A stretch of DNA of 64,000 nt from positions 193,905 to 257,904 of the forward strand of contig BCHH01000004.1 in assembly GCA_001599595.1 (NCBI GenBank), given 5' to 3'. The notes under the pieces are model-generated. The model saw nothing but the letters and a program-made list of their open reading frames with translations, ran no database searches and was not told the DNA's origin. The translations under genes were made by a program, and so were the position numbers. Shown in pieces: positions 14,201 to 25,440 of this stretch. The stretch's first letter is position 1, and every line of letters begins with the position of its first letter. The stretch is from Beverwykella pulmonaria. Taxonomy: Eukaryota > Ascomycota > Dothideomycetes > Pleosporales > Melanommataceae.

Positions 14201-15497
14201 TCGCAGCACTCAACATAGCAGTCATGCACACTAACGCTTTTCTTAGATCTCACGCGGCTACTAGACATGCAGATCATCTATTGCACACCATTGAAGTTCT
14301 GCGGTATGATACCCAAGGCAGGGCAGTGCAACCTGCGTTCGAAGCCTTCTCCTAATTACGTGCGATATCAATGTCGCAGCAACAAATCATCGGATGACCA
14401 ATCTCTCGTACAAGGATTTTCATTTCTCTCCCCATTCGTCACGTCATCTACTTTCCCCAAGAGCCATGTGCTCAGCATTCTTCATTACCGTCTCATCTCG
14501 TATCGCTCTGTCCATGTCTGTTTCATTATCTCACATCTACATCGCATTTCGCCTGGACAGTAAAGGTTGGACAAAGGGGGCTCCCAGGCAACGCTGCATC
14601 CGCCACCATGCTCACATCACTCATTCTATCCAGGGACAGAGCACCTGCACCTGCACCCGCATGCTCGACAACGCCGACACCGGATTTCCAAATGAAATTC
14701 CTCGAGTCTCGCACAAAGGGATTACCTGCTATTCCGTCGTACCGTTAGCCTACCACACAGCGTCCATAAAAGGAAGTATCTCCGCTGCAGGGTCGAAGGT
14801 ATGAAGACCACCAACGCCCAACGTCCAAGCCTTGCCATGCACGTCAAGTGAGCGTTGCATCCGTCGAAAAGAGAGTGATGTGTAGTCCAACACGCCCCTT
14901 GGTGCATATTTAGAACGACTTCGTGGACCGAAGGCTTAACGTCTTCTCGCACGCCTTCGGGTGGAAAGACGCATGAATGAACATAGGCCCAGGCAAGACT
15001 GGTCGCAATCGAGGATACAATTTTGCGCATCAGACGCAATTCACCACGTCCTCAATCAACTTCACATCCATAACTACCGTTTACGCTGAGCGTAATTTCC
15101 CGTAGATAAAGAGACCATCGTAATGCGTCACCATCAATTATCTCTCAGCCTATAACCAAAACATACACAACGTATCTATACCAGCGGCTATAACCAAGAA
15201 ATCAATACTGTTCAACAAGAGCACCACTTACGGATTCAATTCACGCATATTATTTTCCATCATCACCACCGGGCTGCGATTTGTGTCGCCTGCCTTTTAG
15301 GACCAGCATCTCTTCAGACCCCACCGCCTTGAAAGATTGTTCGCGAGCGCAGTTCTCTTCTGCTGTTACGCCCTTTTCTGGTCCACTTCATTTCTTCATC
15401 TAGGCGAACGTTGAGCTGCAACACATTTATTCCGATGAAGTCTTATACATCCCAGCCTAGCGACATCTACATGCAGGCAGGCCAATTTTCCAAAAGT

Positions 15498-15514
15498 AAA
15501 AAAAAAAAAAAAAA
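15498..15514 (+). repeat. Poly-A tract (17 A)
   Basis: Uninterrupted run of 17 A in otherwise mixed sequence. No associated element recognised. Confidence 0.9.
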
Positions 15515-16374
15515 CCCTGGTACAGCAGAGTCATCCCAGTTCACGTAGATTGTAGATCAAGGCAGTATATGCTTCTCCTTGAGCCTGCAGCTTTCGCACT
15601 GGTCAATCTTGCTAGACGTTAAACAGATCAGACCGTCCCTACCAGGCTCTTTTTTGTGATGTCATGACACCCTCGCTCAGGGCCCTGGGAATCAACTTGG
15701 ACACAAATCAAGCCCACCTCACAGCATCCACATATAAGGTCATAATTCAGCACTAAGAAGTTCAACCACTGGTCAGATGTCAAGCCAGCTCCAGTAGGCG
15801 ACGCTGCGCGTGACAGGAGACTAATCTTCCCAGCGAGCAAGTTCACCAACAACCACACCTGTTTGATAATCAAGTACAGTGCCCTACTTCAAACGTGAAT
15901 TGCAAATCCGAGTCGCTTCATGTTCACCTCACGGTCTCAAAGTCATTTTTCACAATGTAGCGTCAGTCTACTTCTTCATGCAAGCGTGGCTTTGGAGCAG
16001 ATTGTGCCTCTTCCCACCAGCTTCTTAGATGTGAGGAGGAATCTCCAGCGTAAACATAACCGATGTAACATAGAGGTTGCATGCCGTTCCGTGACTGAGA
16101 GTTGAAGAGCAGGTCCACTAACGCGTGCCTTCAGAGGCGAAGAATGGACGAAAATGTGGTAGGTACGGTGATTGCGTCTGAGCCCTATGATTGGCTTTTA
16201 ATCTCTCGTCGTGTAGCGACGTGCTACCCGTCTAATCGTCACGACTGTAAGTGACAATTAACATCCATCGTACATTTCGGGCATCAAATACACGAGAAAA
16301 ACGCAAGTTCCACATCCGTATACCTACAATAGTCTGTATCCCGATCATACACCCCGTCTTACCCCAATTCACCT

Positions 16375-17865
16375 CTAGAAGAGTCTGTTATCCGCCGTCG
16401 CCTTTGCAGCAGCCCTCTTCGCCATCTGCTTCTTCCTATCTTTCACCTCGCCCGGCGGCTTGAAGAACAAACTAGCACTCTCTCCATCCTTAACCGTCGA
16501 ACTCAGATACCCGCGATGCGCAGGGTCCCGATAATACTCTATATCCTTCCTCGCCGTTGCATCAGGCAGCCTGTACTTGTACTTCTCCCCAACCTTGGCC
16601 AGCACTGCCTTCATGGCCTCATTCTTCACCTCTTCCGGGGTATCCAGCACACTGAGAGCAGCTCGAAGCGGCGACACTACGGCTTCGCCTAGGGTTATAG
16701 GGTTTGCAGCGCGCGCGAGAAAGGAAGCGTCGGCTTGGAGCGAAATCGCGGGGTGCGAGTCGCCGCGTAGTACACGCCTGATCGACGTGGGGGAGTAGAA
16801 GCGTGTGGTGACGGAGCCGCCGAGGGCTTCGATGCGCGCAATGGCCTGCTCGGACGCTCGGGATACGATGATGTTGATTGCCGTTTTTAGTTGATCAGCA
16901 TTCTGCGGTCGTGTTTCATATTAGCAGATGTATATGCGCCGTGGTGCGAGGTGTGTAGGATGAGTAAGACGAGGTGGGATCTGGGCTGCTCATCAAACGG
17001 TTGGAATTAGGATAGTGGTGGTGAGGTGAGGGAGGCGCGGGAGCGAAGCTGCATTTCGGGCGAAGCTGGGGTCGGGGTTGGGCTGCTTTGAGAACTTTGC
17101 AGGTACGATATTCGTTCGAAGGATCCGAGATTTTAGGCCAAGTAGGCGTGCCATGCCAACCCGCAACCTCGAGCTTGTCCCGCCTAGACTATTCATGTCG
17201 CTTCCGGCTGGTCTGATGATGTCTTGCGCTTCGTATAGTGAAGGGGGAAGAAAGGTGGCGGGGTTGGTAGAAATGTGTGCGGTCGGACGTACCCTTGCTA
17301 GAATCTTCACGCCGTGCCGCTTGACGCCGTGCAGACACCGCGACTTGTGCAGTTCTTTCATTGTGATGGGTTTCGTGGGATCGAGGCGGCCTTGGTCAAT
17401 CCACGATTGGATGCGGTCGAGGTTTACGGATGACATTTCGACTTTGAAACTTGGGAATTGCCACGTTAGCATGCGGTCCGCTTAATTGTTGCTCCATAGC
17501 TCCTCGAAGAACTTTGGGTATTTCAATCGAACCTCCACTCACGGATTGTATTTGTTCCTCCCCCTCACCGGCGTCGTGATCTCCAGCGGCGTCTGTCCGC
17601 CCTGAAACCCCGCGGGCACCTTTCCGTGCGCATGTTGACCCTTCTGACCTCGTCCCGCTGTCTTTCCCTTGCCAGATGATGGTCCGCGGCCCTTGCGGAT
17701 GTTCTTGCTGTATGCGCCTTTATTGTCGGAGAGGGAGGAGAGAATAGATGCGGAGCGCTGCTGGGCGGGGAGTAGGAAGGGCGCGAGGATTGACGTGACG
17801 GGTGAAGCGTGCGGTCTCGAGAGGAGGGAGGAGACCAGCCGGAGCGTCTTCAATTGGGGTGGCAT
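16375..17865 (-). CDS. MRPL10: Mitochondrial large-subunit ribosomal protein uL15m
   Basis: Three exons (17865-17543, 17449-17293, 16902-16375) give 335 aa. The N-terminus is basic and serine-rich, as expected for a mitochondrial targeting peptide. The uL15 glycine-rich block follows ([18 protein letters not shown]), then [33 protein letters not shown] and the late block [26 protein letters not shown], all typical of bacterial-type L15 in fungal mitochondria (yeast MRPL10). It acts in the mitoribosome large subunit near the central protuberance. The second intron is long (390 nt) and shows no extra exon; family alignment from memory runs straight from KILAR to NADQL. The C-terminal extension with [18 protein letters not shown] is usual for fungal forms. 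Confidence 0.92.
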
Positions 17866-18520
17866 GGTTATGAATGTAGAGTTGTTGATGGCATCGTGGC
17901 GTGGATCCGCTACGAGAAAATGTAGTTAGTCAGCATATGATGCTTTTCCCGATTAAGACAACTTGGTAATTCACCACTCAACCATATTAAAAGTTCCATC
18001 TCACAAAGACACCGAAGGTCCTTCACAAAGTATCTATCAGCATTTAAGTTGCTTGATGGTTATTTACTGCAAATATATAATATTATGTCATCTGGAGGAA
18101 ATCAGTAGAGCTCCTACCGAGTAACTTAGCAGCTCACAAAGGTTCTACTGGCCGACCCAATAAAGCTTATCAGGAGCCAAGTTGAACCCTCTGCTTATTA
18201 CTTGTGTCTGATTGACGGCCCTACGAGTTTTCTATGAGAGTCAAGACTTATGGACGTTACTTTTTCTCGTACGAATCTCCTATTGTATCTTTCCATCCAA
18301 AGCATGGATTACTAAGCGGTAGGACTGTATCATATCGCAAAGCACGCCCTGCCAAGTTCGAGGGCTCGGAGTCTTGTTACAAACAAACCTCATATAGTCC
18401 AAGACTTCCCTCTATACTCATCGAAACGATTCCAACGGAAGATACAATACTGCGGGCACTCTCACACCTAACTCGAGAGAGAGGTAACTGACTGAGGCCA
18501 ACGCATAACTTGAATCGATA
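17866..18520. other. Intergenic, divergent promoters
   Basis: About 650 bp between the start of the uL15m gene and the HET relic. An 85-codon ORF on the plus strand (18234-18491) has no recognisable features. Confidence 0.5.
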
Positions 18521-19164
18521 ATGGATGACCCCGAGCAGCCAAAAAAAAGCGAGTGTGAATGCAAATGTTTGGCTTGCCACCAAAATCTCATTGGAAAATA
18601 CTCCAAAATTTCGCGGACACTCAGATTGAGTACATTGGCCGCTTCCGTACGCGATTGCAATAGCTGCAAGATTCTGGCAAATGCCATTCGATCAATATGT
18701 CAAGCACACATTGAAGTTTCCATCATACCCTGTATGGTGCGAGGCTTAGACAACCCACGAAATTCGGCTTCACTCTACGCAATGAGGAAGACGTACACTC
18801 GCCTAATAGTCATCGGCGACGTTGGCCTTGGCAGGACAGACTTTGGGAACTGTTTACTCCACCTAGTATGATATACGATAATCGAGGTGCGATTCCGATG
18901 CAAAAACTCACTTGGACATGTAGGTCAAGATAATGAGCATGCCGCCTTCCTACCTTCCAATTTGCTGACGGGAGACAAATCTTCGGAGGAAACGTATAGA
19001 GCTGGTTAAGTTCTTGCGTTTCAAACCACCGAAAATGCAATTCTTCGTTGACATTACAGTCCATATTACCTAACCGTATAATCGATGTAGGTCCCTTCGA
19101 CACCAAGGGAACTATAAGACGCAGAGAAACGGCCGATGACGAGAAAGGCATATACGAAGACTGA
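18521..19164 (+). pseudogene. Truncated HET-type (heterokaryon incompatibility) gene
   Basis: The ORF from 18521 has the cysteine pairs usual at the N-terminus of fungal HET proteins (CKCLACH, then CNSCKIL). A plausible intron follows codon 116. Further downstream one frame reads LTGDKSSEETYR, and a different frame from 19003 reads WLSSCVSNHRKC followed by LPNRIIDVG. This is the classic WLxxCxxxHxxC...LPTRxIDVG stretch that precedes the HET domain. Going from the first to the second frame needs a frameshift near 19000, where an in-frame TAG also occurs. The homology then stops at a TGA (19162-19164) inside a perfect palindrome, before the HET core (SHCWG-type) motif. The gene is therefore frameshifted and cut off. 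The family call rests on motif recognition only. Confidence 0.7.
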
Positions 19165-19185
19165 AGACTATAGTCTTCAGTCTTC
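19156..19185. repeat. 30-bp perfect palindrome
   Basis: The two 15-base arms are exact reverse complements with no spacer; each arm contains GAAGACT twice. It sits exactly where the HET homology ends and is followed by AT-rich non-coding DNA. Confidence 0.95.
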
Positions 19186-19598
19186 ATATATAATAGTTGT
19201 GACAGACTTTGTCTAGTATATTCTTAGACTACAAATGCGTCTTTCTCTATTAACGAAACTTAATTTGTGACGGTTTTGGATAGTCTTATACAAATTATTA
19301 TCTAGAATGATATTGTTGAATATTTTTCTAAGTGAAATGAAACCGATGTGGGGTTATAGAAAGACACAGGCAACGATAAGGGGAAATAACGCAACAAGTT
19401 TCGAACAACCAACGCAAAAGTAATGACCGTCGTTGGCAAAAAGGCTCGACAAAATCAAAGCTGCAAGTATGTAAGGAATATGTAAGCCTAGGACACCTTA
19501 CCGTACACAGAATACGCATCCTGATACTCTTTCTCCTACACCCTGCTTATAGAAGAAAACCCCAACCGAATTCTCAAGCCTTCACATTTTGATCATTC

Positions 19599-20784
19599 CT
19601 ATAACTTGAACATGCAGCCCGGGCTATTTCTGATATCGCAGACTTTAGCCAACTCCCACTGAAAATAGTCACGATCGAATCTGCCTCCCCGTTTCCAGAA
19701 AATCTGACCATCTTGACTTGGATCACCTTTCTCGAAGATTAGCATAGGAGCCTCGTAGTGTGAACCAAAACCTTACACGTCTCGATGATTGTGGAGAAGA
19801 TATTCTTGCAGAGAGCTGAGTTGTTCTTGCCCCCAATACAGAGAACGACTCGATGACTGTCTCTCCTTCCAACCAACGAATGACGAAATTGACGGAAATA
19901 TTTTCATTGCTAACTGGTTGAACAGACCCAGACCCAATGCATTTGATGTTCTTTGAGAAGCTGGTGTGAAGTTGACCAGGTCTGATTGGCCAGGTATATT
20001 TATTGAATCACAGGCAGAATTCATTCATGGTATCTGTGGCAGCATTCGGGCACATGTTCCAATTATTGAAGCCGCTACTATCCACATTGTGCTCGGTTAC
20101 ATATGTCAGGTTTCCAGAATTGTCGTCATGCGCAGGAGGTGGTGGTGGTGGAGATGTAGTTGGGACTGGTGCCTGCGTAGTAGTGGGAACTTGGAAATCA
20201 CAGCCCGAGGCAATAATTGTCTCTGCAGCATTCCTCGTGGGCGTTATGTAATTGTAACCGTAATTGTCGTTACAAGTACAGCTAGTAGATTCTGTGTCCG
20301 ATAAAGTGAACTGAGATTGTCAGTGAGCATCAATAAGGATCGAACAATCTTACACGACTGATCGGCAAGATATTGCTAGAGGACAAGATATAAAAAGTGT
20401 GGTTATTGTGACCTGTGTGGGCGGAATGGTGCTATATGCGCGGGGTGCCATCATAGCAGGAATGCTTGAATGTACACTGGTGTGAGGCTCGCCAATCTTG
20501 CCACATGCACAATAGTCCGGTGGGTCCCAATAAGGTTTGTCGTCAAAGTTTCTATCGCCAATGTGAGTATCACATTCGAATACGAATTCCGGAGTAGATT
20601 CAATTTCCCGGAGCAATTGGTCTTGCAGGAACAACCAGGATGGATTGATTAGATCAGGAAAGCCGCCATATAAGATGTTCCCGAGCCAGTCACAATCCTT
20701 CTATTTCCCGTATAGTTGTCCATGGATAGGTGAAGCTAGAATGGAACTCAGAAAAAAGAGCGCAATAAAACGCGCAACTCTCAT
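19599..20784 (-). pseudogene. Broken gene for a secreted protein with a proline linker
   Basis: The start at 20784 opens a good signal peptide (MRVARFIALFFLSSILA), but the same frame hits TAG at 20703-20701 and then continues sensibly (KDCDWLGNILYGGFPDLI ...) to about 20410. No GT donor can remove the stop. Further pieces on the same strand include CTCNDNYGYNYITPTRN, a TTTQ/Pro linker with six prolines, NSALCKNIFSTIIETC and a C-terminal exon ending in SPGCMFKL with a stop at 19601-19599. These pieces need at least two frame changes, one at a G5 run and one near 19780, or a stop codon there. I read it as a decayed extracellular cysteine-containing protein. The family is not recognised. A sequencing-error explanation is possible for the G run but not for every lesion. 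Confidence 0.5.
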
Positions 20785-22465
20785 AGTAATTCAATTGTAA
20801 CAGTTTAGGCTTGTCCTGATGTAGCTAGTTGATCAAGATCAGACGGCTTATAAGCTGCTCTGACTTGATCCCTCCTAGAACAACGCAGTCGCCAAATGAT
20901 CATTGCCCCCCATTAGAAAACCCTAACGTCAATTAACGATAAATATTGCGCCGTAGCGAAGAGCTAATTTGCCCGAATCTACCTCAGGCAATGGTTGAAC
21001 CTTTGGAGGCATGGTGCAGGGAAAGGGTCTTGGTTTCTTCACTTAACGCGACATATATATGGGCATCCGAACACCACGCCCATCGATCATCGATCAACGA
21101 TCATGAACCGAAAACCGGCCACCGAACACGCGACCCTCACTGGAACGAGATCACGAATATTCTTCTGTCTTTCATCACATATATCTTTCTTTCCTCTGGT
21201 AGCTAGATATAACGGAATTGCAACAGTCTGCTGCCAAACTTCATTTTTTTTGTGAACGTCACCCGAGACATTTTGATCCTTCCTACCATCAGTGCATTGC
21301 TGCTTCGGACATCGCATGGCTGCGAGTCGCCCTATACCCTCCTGATTTCTATATCACACCTTTACTCCACCAAAATATCCTTTAGGAAGGGAAAGCTTGT
21401 GATGGAAAATATGAGGCATGTCAATAGATCCATTCATGTTCAGCGGGGATAACAGGAGGATAAATTCTACTTATTTAGTACTTTACGTCGCAATATCTGG
21501 GTTACTAGCTTCCGGAGCGCCTTAACACAAATAGCAAACTGATGACCAGATGTGGACTGATGAAGCCAACCTGAACAGACCAGTGTTATTACTACGGTCA
21601 GACCACGTTCTAAAACACAAGCCAGACATCTTGGAGTAGGTCCGTAGACATGCGTCGACCGCTTCATGTCAGCAGATAGGCACTGACAAGGAGGGGCAAG
21701 TCCAACGACGATGCATTGAATGAGTAATTTTCACACCAGGTCGGCATCACAATCGAGATCAGGAGCAGGGAACGGGTGAAATGGAAATTATGAACTCATA
21801 AGCCCATGACTCCGGCTGCCTCATAAAAGCACTGTGACTTTTCTCCTAGACCAGACTTCATATCCCTTTGGTCCAAGTTTGTTCTATATAATCACCAGGG
21901 ACGAATGGAGACAAATGTGGGAGATGTGACCTACGAAAAGGATTCCGCGTGTCTGGCGAGTTAAAATTTGAGGTAATATCATTGGGAAGCGGATATATGC
22001 CGAGGGCAGCTGAAGCAGTTGACAGCCCGCAAGAAAACTTGTATGAAATGGACGCGTGAGAAAAAGTGGTGGAGGCGCAGACAAGCCAACCTCAGAGGAT
22101 AGCATTAGTAGCTAGATATATATGCGCAGTTCAAATGCGGGTTGAGGAAGCGAGTGGCGCCATTCACGCTAAGTTTCACCCCACCTGAAAGGCAATGAAA
22201 GCGGAAACTTCCTTTTTCTCTTGCCCAGATCACCGTAAAAGAAGTTTTGGTGGATATGCAGCGTCATCGCTCGACTGTCAGCCTTTCTGCTCTTGACGGC
22301 CCATTCGCTCATGAGATCATGCTCACGCGAGTGTTTACCATCTCCAGCTATGGATTTGGTTAAAGTGAGAAGAGTACACAGGGAAGGCTTCCGACGTAGG
22401 CCGACATCTTTTAGCCCTTGTTCCAATTCTGCTCAGCAGTCCTGTATTTACGATACCCTCTTTCC
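20785..22465. other. Intergenic, no gene seen
   Basis: About 1.7 kb, AT-richer than the flanks, with only short overlapping ORFs. It contains the promoter of the membrane-protein gene to the right. Confidence 0.5.
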
Positions 22466-24289
22466 ATGATAATGGACTCTATTAATACCAGACAACACAG
22501 AAGTCTCGTATTGCCCATTCTCGCGTTGACTTTGTCGATCGCTATTACGGCCGTCCTTATACTAGTCATTTTCCACCCCACCTACCTTACCTCTTCCGGC
22601 ACGATTTCTACGACGACCCGTACCGTTTATGTCACAGGCATAACCGTTCTTGCAACACTACTTACAGCATTTATCGGCTCGCAGATTCAGCTGCTTCTAG
22701 CAGGGCTCTTTGATGAGAAATTGAGTCAATGGGATTCCCAAAGATCGCTTTCAGCGCTGAATGCCCGTTGGCGTGCGATTATCAACATCGATAGCGTCAA
22801 AGAAAAACATCGCAACATCCATATTCACGCGGTATACCTTTCTGTCGCACTCATAACAACTGCTATGGTCACTAGCCTTACGCCTTTCTCCGCCATATGT
22901 TCAGTACCCTACACTCAGCATTTGGCCAATGGACCCAGCGCACATATTGGTGGGACCCAAGGCCTATGCACAGAAATTGTACCTAAAGCCTCTCGTAAGA
23001 ATCCCAATTGGCCCTGGATGTGGGACTTCGGCCACAACGGCACTGTTTACCTGGTGCAAGTAGCGGAGGGCGCCTGTCCAACACGCGAAGCCCAAATGCT
23101 TCTCGGGAATGTGAATGACCTAGATACAGATGCATTTGGATATGCAGACGCTGGCGTAGCAGTTCATCGGAGTGCCATTGGTGCACCACTGAGCATATAT
23201 TCACCCGCGCGATCGTGGGCTCCAGAATTCGGCGGGCTCCTAGACAAGTACGGAACGAGCGCTCTGACAACAACACAATGCGTGCGCATCGTAAAGCAAA
23301 ACCCAATTCATTGCCAGCCATCTGGCACAGCTGTTCTGGCTAAGCCATGGTTCAACATCACATCCCAGGATGGCGAATGCTCCAGGGCCCGCAAGTTTAG
23401 CACTGCCCAGTGGAACTCATACAATGGTGAGGGCTCTATGCTGAACGAATTTTGTGCCCATGGCGAAGTCGGCCAAGCCACCGTAGTGTTCGGCGCGCAC
23501 GGCGGTTATGCCCATTGGTTAGCCCATTCCATCAATGACTGGAAGCGGGCACCTCCTACCCTGAACACTTCCACCTACGCCATAACCTGTGATATTGATG
23601 TTCGCCATGTCTTCGACTACCAAAAAGTTTCTCTCAATATTAATAACCGCGGGAATAAGCAATCGCGGTTCTCACGTACTCTCAACGGGACGGGAAATTG
23701 CTCCGGTCCTACCATCGACACTGCTATAGTGGCCACCACCGCCGCCGCATTATGGCAGATCCTCCTACAGAACGAGGGCCTTGATGGCTGGTTCGACCTC
23801 GTCTGGCAGAAGACTGGCGACAACCGCGGTCCACCGTACGCATTCAGCGACTCCAAAAACGCACTTGAGGACGTCCTGGGGTTAGTCTCAGCGATGGTGT
23901 CGTCAAGGATAAACTCCACGTTCATGTACGAGATCCCAAGTACCCTTGAGGTTTCAAATGTGCGGGTTGGGAACGGGAAACTGGTTTCTCTGCTCTTCCT
24001 CTTGCCTCCTGTCGCAGCCACTGTGGTTCTTGTGTATCTCATCCTTGCCACGAAGTTTTCGTCCAATTTTCGCACCGATTCTACGGATTTGGAACAACTG
24101 ATAAGGTTTGGTTGGCGGCATGGAGAGAAGACGGGTCTGGGGTATAGGATAGCAAGGTCGCCGTCGGACAGCAACGGAGAACAGTCCGGATTACTGTATC
24201 AACATACATTCAATCCAGGGAAGGTTTCGCTACAGAAGAATTCTGAAGGAGCTTGGAACTTTTCAATGTCTTTTAAGGATGAAGTGTGA
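22466..24289 (+). CDS. Fungal membrane protein of unknown function
   Basis: Single-exon 607-aa protein. The first ATG of the open frame is at 22466 (MIMDS). Two hydrophobic segments near the N-terminus (about 13-35 and 52-75), a third near 118-140 and one near 525-550 suggest four membrane spans. A large region of about 380 residues, with cysteines and several N-x-S/T sites (FNITS, LNTST, LNGTG), lies between spans 3 and 4 and is probably extracellular or lumenal. A short charged tail follows. This topology is common among uncharacterised Pezizomycotina membrane proteins that often lie near HET and secreted-protein genes. I do not recognise the family. The long intact frame, good codon structure and flanking decay of its neighbours suggest it is still under selection. 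Confidence 0.75.
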   Translation: MIMDSINTRQHRSLVLPILALTLSIAITAVLILVIFHPTYLTSSGTISTTTRTVYVTGITVLATLLTAFIGSQIQLLLAGLFDEKLSQWDSQRSLSALNARWRAIINIDSVKEKHRNIHIHAVYLSVALITTAMVTSLTPFSAICSVPYTQHLANGPSAHIGGTQGLCTEIVPKASRKNPNWPWMWDFGHNGTVYLVQVAEGACPTREAQMLLGNVNDLDTDAFGYADAGVAVHRSAIGAPLSIYSPARSWAPEFGGLLDKYGTSALTTTQCVRIVKQNPIHCQPSGTAVLAKPWFNITSQDGECSRARKFSTAQWNSYNGEGSMLNEFCAHGEVGQATVVFGAHGGYAHWLAHSINDWKRAPPTLNTSTYAITCDIDVRHVFDYQKVSLNINNRGNKQSRFSRTLNGTGNCSGPTIDTAIVATTAAALWQILLQNEGLDGWFDLVWQKTGDNRGPPYAFSDSKNALEDVLGLVSAMVSSRINSTFMYEIPSTLEVSNVRVGNGKLVSLLFLLPPVAATVVLVYLILATKFSSNFRTDSTDLEQLIRFGWRHGEKTGLGYRIARSPSDSNGEQSGLLYQHTFNPGKVSLQKNSEGAWNFSMSFKDEV

Positions 24290-25440
24290 AGTTTTATAGC
24301 TCTTTCTTGCGGTTATATAAGTGCGAAAGCATTGAAGTCTCATTGTGCTGTATAGTATTTTATAAGGCGAGCGGCCCACCTCATCAACAAACCACGACTC
24401 TAAAGCAAAATAACTACAGAACGCAGGAAGATATAGACTATGTGACGGGCAGATATGAGAGCAGAGAGATGAAAGCGGGTTGTATTATAAATAACTAGGT
24501 GCCGAATAGAGGTGAGTTCGCTGGGTGTTTGTATACACGGCGTGGCGCGCTAAGACTATCTATAATTTGCAAATTTACACGTACGAATATTGTGTCCTGT
24601 TTCTTCGCAGCGGCTACAGCGTAACTACTAAGCCGCATTGCTACCTAAGGGCGCTCTACTTTGACGCATTTCGCCTTTAAGCTGTACATTAACGTCCATT
24701 TGAGCACTTATATTAGCGCCCTCTGCCTTCCTCACAATCACCTCTATATCTGCCTTTTTTTGGGCGTGCATTACGCTTTGTCGCAGCGAGCAACTCAATT
24801 GCGTAATAGTAATATACTTAAATATATTATCAAATGTATTACTACCTTAGCGACTCGCACAATTGTGAAAGGGAACTAGCTAAAATGGTACATATAGCAG
24901 AACACGTGTGACACGTGACATTTACTCTCTCGCCTCCGACAACTTTTTCGAGCCACCTATCCCCATATCTGGGTGATCTTTTCTCTGTCTTTGCGAGGAC
25001 CTATACCCTTCCTTCTGTGGTTTGATTTTCCACCGTCTTTCGCCTGCAAGCTCCTCTCCACATTTCAGCACACTCGAGTCACCCATTCCCCGTTGGTGAT
25101 ATCTTTACGAGATTTACCGCGCTTCTCCCATATTCACTATCTACCGGAATACTTTAAATCCCCCGAGGAAGAGATCGGGCAAACTGGAGATAGAGAAGTA
25201 GATGTGGTACTAGATCAATGCTCTCAAAGGCTCGAATATCAGGAACACGCAGAAAAGGAATGAAGAGTATGATAAGTTGCGTGATGAGCATGACTAAATC
25301 TGGACCGAGCACCACGAAGAGCTTGCCAGGATTTGAGCATTGGCTGGAGGTACAAATGGCGCCCGATAGAAGCTGGCTGTTTTGCACACTCAGTACTTAA
25401 GCGCACCTTGCGCCTGCCTGACGGGAAGCCAACACTGGAC
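24290..25440. other. Intergenic, AT-rich patch
   Basis: About 1.15 kb without a gene. The stretch 24540-24890 is AT-rich and may be old repeat sequence, but no ends or coding relic were recognised. Confidence 0.4.
24903..24917. promoter_or_regulatory. Paired CACGTG E-boxes
   Basis: Two exact CACGTG palindromes (24903-24908 and 24912-24917) start 9 bp apart. CACGTG is the core site of Cbf1/Pho4-type bHLH factors. They lie about 520 bp upstream of the broken dehydrogenase gene; a function is not shown. Confidence 0.35.

Larger units (their letters stand above)
7832..16374. other. About 8.5 kb without a supportable gene
   Basis: Lies between the 5' end of the cyclin gene and the 3' end of the uL15m gene. 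The part at 8-10 kb is GC-rich; the rest is mixed. Many ORFs of 60-270 codons exist on both strands, but they overlap each other, have Arg/Trp/Cys-rich shadow-like composition, lack recognisable domains and do not chain through introns. It holds a CA repeat (9439-9464) and two poly-A tracts. It may contain the cyclin promoter, a long 5' UTR or non-coding transcripts. Confidence 0.5.

Noticed and set aside
20690..20784. An intron removing the early TAG in the secreted-protein relic
   Set aside because: No usable GT donor precedes the stop in this stretch, and both sides are in the same frame.
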